From DASREM01 sp035652095 (GTDB lineage Bacteria; Acidobacteriota; Terriglobia; Terriglobales; Acidobacteriaceae), in NCBI GenBank assembly GCA_035652095.1, contig DASREM010000004.1, positions 1 to 64,000 on the forward strand: a DNA stretch of 64,000 bases, read 5' to 3'. Below are positions 1 through 8,075 of the stretch, piece after piece (the stretch's first letter is position 1; the number at the start of each line of letters is the position of its first letter). The notes below the pieces were generated by a model, which saw only the letters and a program-made list of their open reading frames with translations, did not search any database and was not told the DNA's origin. Position numbers and translations under genes: made by a program.

Positions 1-2
1 CC

Positions 3-389
3 GACATCCCGGGCGAAACCATCGAAGCTTCCAAGCGCGCATTGGAGCGCACTGAAGCCATCGTCCACGCCGAACTCAAGCGCGGACTCGGCGGTTTGGC
101 CACCATCGGTTCCACGGCTCCGTTCGTCGGACTGTTCGGCACCGTGCTCGGCATCTTGAACGCGTTCCGCGGAATTTCGGAACAGCACGCGACCGGTTTG
201 GCCGCCGTCGCCGGCGGTATCGCCGAAGCGCTGGTCACCACCGCGTTCGGTCTGTTCGTCGCCATCCCGGCCGTCATGATGTTCAACTATCTGACCGGTC
301 GCGTGGAAGCTTTCGACGTCGAGATGGATAACTCGTCCAGCGAACTCGTTGACTACTTCCTGAAGCGCCGCGGCGCCGTTCGCAAGTAA
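3..389 (+). CDS. exbB: ExbB/TolQ/MotA-family proton channel subunit (5' truncated)
   Basis: Inner-membrane proton-channel subunit that works with ExbD/TolR to energise outer-membrane processes. The frame is open to the first base of the window, so the start lies upstream and only the C-terminal 128 residues are visible. The family core is clear: a Gly/Thr/Ala-rich membrane segment (STAPFVGLFGTVLGILNAF), then a second hydrophobic segment (GGIAEALVTTAFGLFVAIPAVMMFN) that in ExbB lines the proton path, then a basic C-terminus. Two exbD genes follow closely (18 and 12 bp gaps), as expected for one operon. ExbB and TolQ cannot be told apart from this fragment. No TonB or TolA gene is in view, so the energised partner is unknown. 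Confidence 0.93.
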   Translation, partial: DIPGETIEASKRALERTEAIVHAELKRGLGGLATIGSTAPFVGLFGTVLGILNAFRGISEQHATGLAAVAGGIAEALVTTAFGLFVAIPAVMMFNYLTGRVEAFDVEMDNSSSELVDYFLKRRGAVRK

Positions 390-407
390 GCTGAAGGGAG
401 CTCATCT

Positions 408-869
408 ATGGCTCAGGCAACAAGAAACGAAGGGGCAAAGGTCAACTCCAACATCAACGTCACCCCCATGGTGGACGTGATGCTGGTCCTGCTGATCATC
501 TTCATGGTGATCACGCCCATGTTGCAGAAGGGCGTCAGCGTGGACTTGGCCAAAGTGAATAACCCGGAGCCGATGGCCGACGCGGACAAGGAAGACGCCT
601 TGATCGTGGCCGTTATGCGCGACGGGCAGGTATTTTTCGGGAACGATAAGATCCCGGTCGATCAATTGACCCAGAAGGTGAAAGACCGCCTCGCCAACCG
701 CACCGATAAGCGAGTGTACGTCCGCGCCGACGCGCGCGCCAAGTTCGGCTCCGTAGTGGCAGTGGTGGACAATGTCCGCTCCGCCGGTGTCGACGATTTG
801 GGCTTATTGACCGATCAGAGAAAGAATACGCAGGGTGCTCCGCCGCCACCGGCGACGGGCGGGCAATAG
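408..869 (+). CDS. exbD: ExbD/TolR-family biopolymer transport protein (first copy)
   Basis: Single-pass partner of ExbB that couples proton flow to a periplasmic load. The 153-residue protein has the usual plan: a short cytoplasmic N-terminus, the conserved 'NVTPMVDVMLVLLIIFMVITP' transmembrane segment carrying the essential Asp, then a periplasmic domain ending in a Pro/Gly tail. The start is supported by a good ribosome site (AAGGGAG) about 8 bases upstream. It lies between exbB and a second exbD in one operon. Paired, diverged ExbD proteins are common in Acidobacteriota and may form mixed channels; that point is inference. Confidence 0.95.
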   Translation: MAQATRNEGAKVNSNINVTPMVDVMLVLLIIFMVITPMLQKGVSVDLAKVNNPEPMADADKEDALIVAVMRDGQVFFGNDKIPVDQLTQKVKDRLANRTDKRVYVRADARAKFGSVVAVVDNVRSAGVDDLGLLTDQRKNTQGAPPPPATGGQ

Positions 870-881
870 AGGAGACTGACT

Positions 882-1325
882 ATGGGTATGGCAGTCGGCC
901 CCAGTGGGGGCCAAAGCGCTGACATCAACGTCACGCCACTCATCGATGTTCTACTGGTGCTGTTGATCATCTTCATGGTCATCACGCCTTTGACTCCAAA
1001 AGGTCTGGACGCGCTCGTTCCTCAGCCGCCACCGCCAAACCAGAAGCAACCGCCGCCGCAGGCGGACCGCACCATCGTGGTGCAACTGATCGACCGTGGT
1101 CCCGGCCAGGCTCCGGCTCTGAAGATCAACTCGGAAGATACGACCTGGGAGAACCTCCAGGGGCGCCTGACCGACATCTTCAAGACCCGTGCCGAAAAGG
1201 TCATGTTTGTGAAGGGGGACGACAACGTGCCCTTCGCCGATGTGGCCAATGTCATTGACCTCGCCCACGGTTCTGGTGTGGATAAAGTGGGTCTTATCAC
1301 CGCCAAGATCGAAGCTGGCGGCTAA
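882..1325 (+). CDS. exbD: ExbD/TolR-family biopolymer transport protein (second copy)
   Basis: Second ExbD-like subunit of the operon, 147 residues. It keeps the membrane Asp in 'NVTPLIDVLLVLLIIFMVITP' but differs from the first copy by a Pro/Gln-rich periplasmic linker (around residues 45-65) before the folded domain. GAGGAGA lies about 7 bases before the ATG. The gap to the first exbD is 12 bp, so co-translation is likely. Having two non-identical ExbD proteins for one ExbB suggests hetero-oligomeric channels or two outputs; the sequence alone does not decide. Confidence 0.94.
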   Translation: MGMAVGPSGGQSADINVTPLIDVLLVLLIIFMVITPLTPKGLDALVPQPPPPNQKQPPPQADRTIVVQLIDRGPGQAPALKINSEDTTWENLQGRLTDIFKTRAEKVMFVKGDDNVPFADVANVIDLAHGSGVDKVGLITAKIEAGG

Positions 1326-1339
1326 ACTATCGCTCGGTT

Positions 1340-1366
1340 GCAGGCGCAGGTGATATCTGCGCCTGC
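1340..1366 (+). other. Perfect 10-bp stem-loop between exbD and the TPR gene
   Basis: GCAGGCGCAG (1340-1349) pairs perfectly with CTGCGCCTGC (1357-1366) around a 7-base loop. No T-run follows, so it is not a standard intrinsic terminator. In a polycistronic transcript it could protect the upstream mRNA 3' end or lower expression of the downstream lipoprotein gene. Function is inferred from position only. Confidence 0.6.
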
Positions 1367-1413
1367 TCGGGCTCTCATGGCCCTGTTTATTCGCAAGGGG
1401 GATTGATAAGGCA

Positions 1414-2229
1414 ATGAAAAATCTTACAAAGATCCTGGTCGTGCTGGCGGTCGCCTGCATCGCGCTGTCCACCACCGGATGCAACAAGCTGAAGGCGCGC
1501 GACTCGCTCAACAAAGGCGTACAAGCCTACAAGAACGCAAAATACGAAGAGGCCATCGACAAGTTCCAGAACGCGGTCGCCCTCGATCCTACGCTGATCA
1601 ATGCCCGCCTCTACCTGGCGACGGCTTACGCTCAGCAATACATTCCCGGCGCTGACGCTCCCGACAACAACAAAATGGCGGAGCAGGCCATCGATCAGTA
1701 CAAGGAAGTTCTCAAGCGCGATCCCTCGAACATCAACAGCGTCAAAGGCATCGCCTATCTCTACCTGCAGATGAAGAAGTTCGACGATGCCAAAGAGTTC
1801 TACCGCAAGGCTGTCACGGCCGATCCCAATGATCCCGAGCCGTATTACTCAATCGGCGTGATTGACTGGACCGAGACTTACCAGCCACGCATGGAAGAAC
1901 GCGCCAAGCTCGGATTGAAGCCCGAGGAGCCCCTCAAAGACAAGAAGGTCTGCAACGCGCTCAAGGAAAAGAATGCGGCCAATATCCAGGACGGCATCGA
2001 CAATCTGGACAAAGCTCTCAAGCTGCGGCCGGATTACGACGATGCCATGGCTTACATGAACCTGATGTACCGCGAGCGCGCAGATATCCAGTGCGACGAT
2101 CCGGCGGCGCGTGCGGCTGATTTGAAAACGGCTGACGAGTGGGTGGACAAGACCATGGCCACCAAGAAAGCTAAGGCGGAGAAGCAGCCCGGCGCCCAAG
2201 GCATCACGCTCGATCAAAACGCGAAGTAA
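1414..2229 (+). CDS. TPR-repeat lipoprotein
   Basis: A 271-residue exported protein with a lipoprotein-type signal peptide ending in a TTGC box (Cys about residue 23). At least three tetratricopeptide repeats follow: 'LNKGVQAYKNAKYEEAIDKFQNAVALDP', a repeat ending in 'YKEVLKRDPSN', and a third ending in 'YRKAVTADPNDPEPY'. A fourth, degenerate helical unit (NLDKALKLRPDYDDAMAYMNLMY) lies beyond. TPR lipoproteins scaffold envelope complexes. Its place 88 bp after exbD and before a terminator suggests it is the last gene of the ExbB/ExbD operon, perhaps the envelope-side partner of the channel; that role is inference. The tail is Lys/Ala-rich. Confidence 0.9.
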   Translation: MKNLTKILVVLAVACIALSTTGCNKLKARDSLNKGVQAYKNAKYEEAIDKFQNAVALDPTLINARLYLATAYAQQYIPGADAPDNNKMAEQAIDQYKEVLKRDPSNINSVKGIAYLYLQMKKFDDAKEFYRKAVTADPNDPEPYYSIGVIDWTETYQPRMEERAKLGLKPEEPLKDKKVCNALKEKNAANIQDGIDNLDKALKLRPDYDDAMAYMNLMYRERADIQCDDPAARAADLKTADEWVDKTMATKKAKAEKQPGAQGITLDQNAK

Positions 2230-2248
2230 GTCACCCGTATTTTCTTTA

Positions 2249-2274
2249 AGCCCCTTCCGCGGAAGGGGCTTTTT
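2249..2274 (+). terminator. Intrinsic terminator after the exbB-exbD-TPR operon
   Basis: A 10-bp G+C-rich stem (AGCCCCTTCC paired with GGAAGGGGCT, two-base GC loop) is followed at once by TTTT. It lies 20 bp past the TPR stop codon and closes the operon. Confidence 0.88.
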
Positions 2275-2325
2275 GCTGCTGCTTCTCGAATCACCGGTAT
2301 CCCGCCTAAGACGCACCCGTTATAT

Positions 2326-2724
2326 TCACGGAGCAATGGTCACTGTCAAGGCATTCGATTCATTTTCGTTACAGCTGAACGCGACGACTCCGCCTGTAAC
2401 GCTCGTATTCCCACCTGTTGTCGGATTGAACACCACCACACTGATGGTTCCCGGCTCCGCAATCTCAGTGGAGGGTACAGTCGCCGTCAACTGAGTGCCG
2501 CTAACAAACACGGTCGGCAAAGAAACTCCGTTCCAGACCACCTGGGAATCCCGGCGGAAGCCCGACCCGTTCACAGTGATGATCACGACTGTGCTGCCGG
2601 TGCTGATTGTCGAAGGCGAAATCGAGGTCAGCGAAACCGCAACGAAGCTGCAATTTCCGCAGCCAGAAGGAAATGCCAAAAGCATCAGAAATCCGATCAG
2701 CGCTGGAACAGCCTTTTTGCTCAC
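2326..2724 (-). CDS. Small IPT/TIG-domain secreted protein
   Basis: A 132-residue exported protein with one immunoglobulin-like IPT/TIG domain. The pattern 'SISPSTISTGSTVVIITVNGSGF' followed by 'VVWNG', 'LTATVPSTEIAEPGTISVVVFNP' is typical of that fold in Acidobacteriota surface proteins. The longer frame (to 2862) has a non-coding-looking N-terminus. I chose the GTG at 2724 because GAAGGGAG stands about 6 bases upstream and a clean hydrophobic signal (KKAVPALIGFLMLLAFPSGC) begins right there; the final GC could be a lipobox. It faces away from accC and has no partner gene. The specific function is unknown. Confidence 0.72.
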   Translation of the reverse strand: MSKKAVPALIGFLMLLAFPSGCGNCSFVAVSLTSISPSTISTGSTVVIITVNGSGFRRDSQVVWNGVSLPTVFVSGTQLTATVPSTEIAEPGTISVVVFNPTTGGNTSVTGGVVAFSCNENESNALTVTIAP

Positions 2725-2941
2725 CCCGCGCTCCCTTCGATGACCGGCACTCACCGACGAGCGGCAAGAGCCCTTGAAGTGCGACAAAACCGAACTCTCT
2801 CCCGAGCAGTATACTTTTGGCGATTCCCCAGGGGGCACACCTTCCGCTGTGATCCAGCGCACACCCCGCTTGGAAAGCCATTGCTACAGTAGAGCGTCGG
2901 AATCCAGACTCCTGCTTCCATTACAATGATCCGTCAGCCAT

Positions 2942-4468
2942 ATGTTTAAGAAGATCCTGATTGCCAACCGGGGGGAGATCGCAGTTCGCGTGATGCGCGC
3001 GTGCCGCGAGATGGGCATCACGTCGGTCGCCGTCTTCTCCGACGTGGATCGTGCTTCGCTCCATGTGCGCAAAGCCGATGAGGCCTACCACATCGGGCCT
3101 TCCGCCGCGGCTGAGTCTTATCTGAATATCAGCAAGATCCTTGGCGTCGCCAAGCTCTGCGGCGCCGACGCCATTCATCCCGGCTACGGCTTCCTGTCCG
3201 AAAACGCGAAGTTTGCCGAGGCCTGCGCCGAAGCCGGCGTCAAATTCATCGGCCCAACTGCCGCGTCCATGGAAATCATGGGCTCGAAAACCCGCGCCCG
3301 TCAAGCCATGGAGAAGGCCGGGATACCGCTCGTGCCCGGAACCTCCAGGGGGCTTGAGTCAGTCCAGCAGGCGGAAGAGGTCGCAGAACGGATCGGCTAC
3401 CCCGTGATGCTCAAGGCGGCGGCCGGGGGCGGCGGCAAAGGCATGCGCCTGGTGCACAACAGGCAGGACCTCAAGTCTGCCCTCGAAGGCGCGCAGAGCG
3501 AGGCGCAGCGCTCCTTTGGCGACGGCGAAGTTTATATAGAAAAGGCCATCGTCAACCCCCGCCACATCGAAATGCAGGTGCTCGCCGACGAGCACGGCAA
3601 CTGCGTCTATCTTGGCGAGCGCGAGTGTTCCATCCAGCGCCGCCACCAGAAAGTGCTCGAGGAATCACCCTCGCCGCTGGTGGATCCCGATATGCGACGC
3701 CGCATGGGCGAGATCGCCGTCCGCGTCGCAAAGGCCGGCAACTACACCAATGCCGGAACCGTCGAGTTCCTCTCTGACCAGCACAAGAACTTCTACTTTC
3801 TCGAAATGAACACGCGCTTGCAGGTCGAACACCCGGTCACAGAACTGATCACCGGTCTTGACCTCGTCCACCTGCAGATCCGCATCGCGGCCGGCGAGAA
3901 GCTGCCCTTCACTCAGAACGACATCCAGATTCGCGGCCACGCCATCGAATGCCGCATCTACGCCGAAGATCCCGACAATAACTACTTCCCCAGCCCCGGC
4001 AAGATCTCGCTGCTGCTCGCGCCCGCGGGACCCGGCATTCGCCGCGACAGCGGCATGTACGAAGGCTGGAACGTTCCCATTGACTACGATCCGCTGCTGG
4101 CCAAGCTCATCGGCTACGGCACCGACCGTCAGCAGGCGATTTCGCGCCTGGTCCGCGCCCTGAACGAGTATTTTGTCGGGGGAATCAAGACCAATATTTC
4201 GCTGTTCCGCCGCATCTTGCACGACCCCGATTTCAATGCCGGGAAACTCGATACTGGCTTCCTGGATCGGCTTCTCAAGACTCCTCCAGAACCCGCCAAA
4301 CGTGAAGATGCGGACGTAGCAGCCATTGCGGCCGGCCTGTTTGCCATGCTGGAACCCGGAGCGATTTCGTCCAGCGCCACCGCTCTTCCCGCGAACGGAC
4401 ACGCGCCGCAAGCCAACGGCGCTTCGTCTAGCTGGAAGCGGTCCGCCAGGCTGGAGGCGTTGAAGTAA
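2942..4468 (+). CDS. accC: Biotin carboxylase subunit of an acyl-CoA carboxylase
   Basis: ATP-grasp enzyme that carboxylates biotin on the carrier protein using bicarbonate and ATP. The opening 'KKILIANRGEIAVRVMRACREMGI', the Gly-rich ATP loop 'KAAAGGGGKGMRLV', the 'ECSIQRRHQKVLEE' strand and 'FLEMNTRLQVEHPVTE' are all diagnostic. At 508 residues it exceeds the roughly 450 of AccC because of an Ala/Pro-rich tail (about residues 455-508). Its stop overlaps the start of the biotin carrier gene, so the pair is translated together. That carrier's BT-like N-terminus resembles propionyl/methylcrotonyl-CoA carboxylase alpha chains cut in two. No carboxyltransferase gene is in the window, so the acyl-CoA substrate is unknown. 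Confidence 0.95.
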   Translation: MFKKILIANRGEIAVRVMRACREMGITSVAVFSDVDRASLHVRKADEAYHIGPSAAAESYLNISKILGVAKLCGADAIHPGYGFLSENAKFAEACAEAGVKFIGPTAASMEIMGSKTRARQAMEKAGIPLVPGTSRGLESVQQAEEVAERIGYPVMLKAAAGGGGKGMRLVHNRQDLKSALEGAQSEAQRSFGDGEVYIEKAIVNPRHIEMQVLADEHGNCVYLGERECSIQRRHQKVLEESPSPLVDPDMRRRMGEIAVRVAKAGNYTNAGTVEFLSDQHKNFYFLEMNTRLQVEHPVTELITGLDLVHLQIRIAAGEKLPFTQNDIQIRGHAIECRIYAEDPDNNYFPSPGKISLLLAPAGPGIRRDSGMYEGWNVPIDYDPLLAKLIGYGTDRQQAISRLVRALNEYFVGGIKTNISLFRRILHDPDFNAGKLDTGFLDRLLKTPPEPAKREDADVAAIAAGLFAMLEPGAISSSATALPANGHAPQANGASSSWKRSARLEALK

Positions 4469-4965
4469 TGATCTACGAAGTTGCCATTGACGGAAAGCAT
4501 TACCGCCTCGAACTGGAGCGCGAGCGCGGCCGCTGGTTGTGCCGGCTCGACGGGCGGGAAATTCAGGTGGATGCCGTCCTCGCGCGGCCGGACGTCGTTT
4601 CCCTGCTGATCGAGGGCAAGTCCTATGAGATCAAGCGCGAGCGTACCGCCACCGACATGCACCTCTGGGTTGGCAGCGCCCGCTACGAGGCCGTGTTGCG
4701 CGATCCGCGCTCGCTGCGCAGCCGCAAAGGAGGTCTTGCCGACGAGAAGGGCCCAAGGAAGCTGGTGGCGCCCATGCCCGGTAAGATCGTTCGCGTACTG
4801 GTCCTGGAAAAGAGCGAGGTGGAAGCCGGTCAGGGCATTCTCGTTGTCGAAGCCATGAAAATGCAGAACGAGCTGAAGTCCCCGAAAAAGGGAATTGTTC
4901 AGAAGCTGGCGGTCAAGGACGGAGACAACGTCAACGCCGGCGACGTTCTTGCTGTCGTGGAATAA
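4468..4965 (+). CDS. Biotin carboxyl carrier subunit with BT-like N-terminal domain
   Basis: A 165-residue protein. Residues 1 to about 85 form a beta-rich region (MIYEVAIDGKHYRLELE...) like the BT domain that links carboxylase and carrier in propionyl-CoA carboxylase alpha subunits. Residues about 95-165 form a biotinyl domain with the 'VVEAMKMQNEL' motif whose Lys receives biotin, plus the closing 'GDNVNAGDVLAVVE'. The ATG overlaps the accC stop (TAATG), a clear sign of translational coupling. The two genes look like a split alpha subunit rather than the accB/accC pair of fatty-acid synthesis, because AccB lacks the BT-like part. Confidence 0.9.
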   Translation: MIYEVAIDGKHYRLELERERGRWLCRLDGREIQVDAVLARPDVVSLLIEGKSYEIKRERTATDMHLWVGSARYEAVLRDPRSLRSRKGGLADEKGPRKLVAPMPGKIVRVLVLEKSEVEAGQGILVVEAMKMQNELKSPKKGIVQKLAVKDGDNVNAGDVLAVVE

Positions 4966-4979
4966 CGGACCGGGAACTC

Positions 4980-6056
4980 CTACTTTGCAATACCGCTGGT
5001 TTCCAGCACTTTATCAGCGTAGAAATTTTCGATTTTTGCCTGGTCCCGCAGCACTTCATAGTAAGCGGCTTTCAACAACTGCTCCCGCCGGTCGCGCAAC
5101 TGGGTTCGGACCGCCTGTTGCACCCGCGGATCGGACAGTTCCCGCTGCCCCGCGGGTTCTTTCGAAATTAACTTCACAATGCGGTATCCGATCAGCTGTT
5201 TCGTCATGGGATTGCCCACCACAATGATGGGGCTGTATTGGCCGGGCTTGAGCCGGTTCACCGCGTCGCGTGTCTGCGGGTCGGTGTTGCGCAGCGCCGA
5301 CTCCGGCGTGAACCCCAGGTCGCCGCCGTTGCCGGAAGTCTCCGAATCCTCCGAGTAGTTCATGGCCAGGGTGCCGAAGTCGTCGCCGCTATCCAGCCGG
5401 TTCATGATCATCTGGATCTTCTTCTTCGCCTCCGCGTCGTTCTGCGCCTTGTCCTGGTTGTGCACCTGCGGATTCGGCGCGGGCGTCACGAAAATCTGGG
5501 CCAAATGATACTGGGGTTCAATCAGGTTGAACTCGGACTTGTGCTCGTTGTAATAATTCGTCACGTCCTGGTCGGTGATGTTAATTTTCGACGTGACTTC
5601 CTTGTTCAGCACCTTGTCAACGGTCAAAGAGCGACGGATGTCGCGCTTGAAATCGTCCAGGGAGATTTTTTTCTCCTTCAGCCTGGCGTCGAATTGCTCT
5701 TGTGTGTAGGGAGACTTGAACTCGTTGAGTTTGCGGTCCACTTCTTCATCGGTCGCAAGCAGGCCCAATTTCTCGGCCCGCCGCATCAGAATTTCGTTTT
5801 CGATCAACTCGCGCAGGATGTTCAGCCGCAGGATCGTCGCCTGCTCGCCGGTCGGGCTTTGCTCCGAGCCCGTGGTCTGGTTCTGGTAATACTTTTCGAC
5901 GTCGGCGCGGTAGATCTTCCGCCCATCCACCGTGGCGGCAACGTCGCCTCCGTTTTGTTTCGACGAGCAGCCGGCGCTGGCAATGATCACGCCGGCAATG
6001 ATCACGCCGGCGATACTGGTGACCAGAAATTGGCGAGAAAGCAGTTTTATGCTCAA
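4980..6056 (-). CDS. SurA-like periplasmic peptidyl-prolyl isomerase (parvulin)
   Basis: Periplasmic chaperone/prolyl isomerase, 358 residues from the chosen start. It has a lipoprotein-like signal (SIAGVIIAGVIIASAGC), a SurA-type N-terminal helical part (DVEKYYQNQT...LIENEILMRRAEKLGL), and one PpiC-type rotamase domain ('YHLAQIFVTPAP', 'FGTLAMNYSEDSETSGNGGDLGF', 'RLKPGQYSPII'). I placed the start at TTG 6056 because GGGGAGGA stands just upstream; an in-frame ATG at 6086 lacks a ribosome site. It follows the DsbA-like gene by 49 bp on the same strand, a sensible foldase pair. A 15-bp tandem duplication lies inside the signal sequence (see findings). Confidence 0.88.
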   Translation of the reverse strand: MSIKLLSRQFLVTSIAGVIIAGVIIASAGCSSKQNGGDVAATVDGRKIYRADVEKYYQNQTTGSEQSPTGEQATILRLNILRELIENEILMRRAEKLGLLATDEEVDRKLNEFKSPYTQEQFDARLKEKKISLDDFKRDIRRSLTVDKVLNKEVTSKINITDQDVTNYYNEHKSEFNLIEPQYHLAQIFVTPAPNPQVHNQDKAQNDAEAKKKIQMIMNRLDSGDDFGTLAMNYSEDSETSGNGGDLGFTPESALRNTDPQTRDAVNRLKPGQYSPIIVVGNPMTKQLIGYRIVKLISKEPAGQRELSDPRVQQAVRTQLRDRREQLLKAAYYEVLRDQAKIENFYADKVLETSGIAK

Positions 6057-6105
6057 TCCATCCTCCCCACGCGAGAGTGGGAACATATGAACTTGGGTAA
6101 TTCTG

Positions 6106-7053
6106 TCAGTTGCCCGAGGGACGCGATTCCACTGGGCTAGGCGGGTGCACAGGGACCGGAACCCCTGCTTGCTCCAGCGCCCGGTCAAAGATTGCCCGTA
6201 CGTCGGCGATCGGCAGCGCGCCATCGATCTCGTGCCCGTTGACAAACATCGTGGGCGTCGCGCTCACACCCAGCGACTCCCCTTCCTTCACCGACGCCTT
6301 TACCGCATCGTCATTTTGGGCTTTGACACAGGCCTGCAACTTGGTCATGTCCAGGTTGTGTTTCTGTCCTTGCAGCAACGTGAACTTGTCCAGTAACCCA
6401 AACTGGCTTTCGCGCCCTTTCTCGGCGTTCACGTCCTTCTGGTTGGCGTGGATGTAGTCGGCAAATTCCCAGTACGCGTCATTGTTCTGCGCCGCCAGGC
6501 AATTCGCGTTCACCGCCGCGCGCGTCGCCCAGGGATGAATCTCCGAAAGTGGGTAGTCCTTGTACACGAACTTGACCCTATCGCCGTACTCCTTAAAAAG
6601 CTGCGGGAACAGCATCTGGTGCATCCGCGAGCAGAACGGGCACTCGAAGTCATCGTAATTTACCGCCACAACCTTGGCGTCCTTGTTGCCTCGGACAGGA
6701 CGTCCGGTCGTGTCAATCTTGCTCATCTTCTCCGCGTAGGGGTCCTTGGTCAGGTCCAGCTTTACCATCCGGATCAGCGACTTTCCATCCTTCGCCAGCA
6801 GAAAATCGTAGTCCTTGCGCTTGTCTCCGCCTGAAATGGTGATCGTCACCGAGTCGTAATTGGGGAACTCGCTTGGTTTCAGCGGCCCGATGTCCACCTT
6901 CACTTCCGGTGGGAGGTTGTAGAACGTACGCACCTGGCGTTCGATCTTTTGAGTGACATCAGGAGACGCTGACTGGGCCGAGCAGCCCAGGCAAACCATG
7001 AGAAGCGCAAAAAGAGAGCGCCGGAAAAGCTTCACTAAGAACCGCCTGTACAT
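6106..7053 (-). CDS. DsbA-like thioredoxin-fold protein
   Basis: Exported thiol-disulfide protein of 315 residues. After a signal peptide with a possible lipobox (LLMVCLGC) comes an extra N-terminal domain (about residues 25-105) and then a thioredoxin-4/DsbA fold. The active site is 'FECPFCSRMHQ' (CPFC) and the cis-Pro loop is 'GVSATPTMFVNGHEIDG'. 'YKDYPLSEIHPWATRAA' matches the BdbD/DsbA-like group. It probably oxidises or isomerises disulfides in secreted proteins. The downstream gene is a SurA-like isomerase, so this is probably an envelope folding operon. No DsbB or VKOR partner is nearby. Confidence 0.9.
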   Translation of the reverse strand: MYRRFLVKLFRRSLFALLMVCLGCSAQSASPDVTQKIERQVRTFYNLPPEVKVDIGPLKPSEFPNYDSVTITISGGDKRKDYDFLLAKDGKSLIRMVKLDLTKDPYAEKMSKIDTTGRPVRGNKDAKVVAVNYDDFECPFCSRMHQMLFPQLFKEYGDRVKFVYKDYPLSEIHPWATRAAVNANCLAAQNNDAYWEFADYIHANQKDVNAEKGRESQFGLLDKFTLLQGQKHNLDMTKLQACVKAQNDDAVKASVKEGESLGVSATPTMFVNGHEIDGALPIADVRAIFDRALEQAGVPVPVHPPSPVESRPSGN

Positions 7054-7166
7054 AGAGATGAAGTGTCATTATCTCATACGGAGCTGGGGCGAGGGTTCGG
7101 GCGCATACCAGGAATTCTGACGTTTGTTGATGCCGCCATCCCTTACCAGCGGTAGCCCGAAGAAGA

Positions 7167-8003
7167 TCATCCCATGAGCCGGTCCACTGATAGAAACGCG
7201 TTCATCGAACCGGACCGGAATCCCTCGAGATCGAGCGTCACAAACCTGAATCCCAACGCCTTGAAAATGCGCGTGAATTCAGCGGCCATCTCGCCGGTGA
7301 GCGCCCGGTCCAGCTCATCCCTGGCAATCTCGATCCGCACCATCTCACCATGATGCCGCACCCGAAACTGCCGAAACCCGAGTTTCCGGATGGCATCTTC
7401 TCCCTTTTCGATCACCCCGAGCACCTCTCGCGTCACCGGACGGCCGTACTCAACCCGCGATGAAAGACACGCTGATGCCGGCTTGTCCCACACGCGCAGG
7501 TTCGCCGCCCGTGCGAGTTCGCGGATCTCCTGCTTGCGCAGCCCCGCCTCCAGGAGCGGCGCGGCCACGTGATGTTTGCCGGCGGCCCGCTGCCCGGGGC
7601 GGAAATCGCCCTGGTCGTCCACGTTCACGCCGTAAGCGATGGTATCGTAGCCACGCTCCTGACGCATGCTCTCCATCATCGTAAAGAGCTCGTCTTTGCA
7701 GTGAAAGCACCGCGCACCGTCGTTGCGCACGTAGTCAGGACGATCCAACTCCGAAGTCTGAATTACTTCCAGCGGAAACCCCTGCTCGTTCGCAAATGAT
7801 ACAGCGTCCGCCAACTGTGCCCGCGCCAGGCTGGGCGAGTCCGCAATCACCGCCAGCATGCGCGTGCCCAGGATCCGGTGAGCGGCAGAAGCCAGGAACG
7901 CAGAATCTGCGCCCCCGGAGTAGGCCACCAGCAGCCTTCCGGAACCGCGTAGCCGCTGCTCTAAAGCATCAAGTTTGCGCTGCAGTTCGCCATCCCCGCC
8001 CAT
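7167..8003 (-). CDS. larE: ATP-dependent sulfur transferase LarE-like (PP-loop)
   Basis: LarE supplies sulfur for the nickel-pincer cofactor of lactate racemase and related enzymes. The 278-residue protein has the PP-loop 'YSGGADSAFLA' (about residues 28-38) that adenylates the substrate, and 'DKPASACLSSRVEYG', whose Cys aligns with the sacrificial Cys of known LarE. A further CxxC (CFHC, about residues 98-101) gives three cysteines, the pattern of LarE proteins reported to use a [4Fe-4S] cluster and act catalytically instead of losing their own sulfur. No larA, larB or larC is in view, so the acceptor enzyme is elsewhere. The gene stands alone. Confidence 0.9.
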   Translation of the reverse strand: MGGDGELQRKLDALEQRLRGSGRLLVAYSGGADSAFLASAAHRILGTRMLAVIADSPSLARAQLADAVSFANEQGFPLEVIQTSELDRPDYVRNDGARCFHCKDELFTMMESMRQERGYDTIAYGVNVDDQGDFRPGQRAAGKHHVAAPLLEAGLRKQEIRELARAANLRVWDKPASACLSSRVEYGRPVTREVLGVIEKGEDAIRKLGFRQFRVRHHGEMVRIEIARDELDRALTGEMAAEFTRIFKALGFRFVTLDLEGFRSGSMNAFLSVDRLMG

Positions 8004-8075
8004 GCAGATATTCTAGTTGAATTGCTGCCGCGCTGGCCGGGACACAGCAAAGCTGCGTCTCTCCGGGCGATTGTG

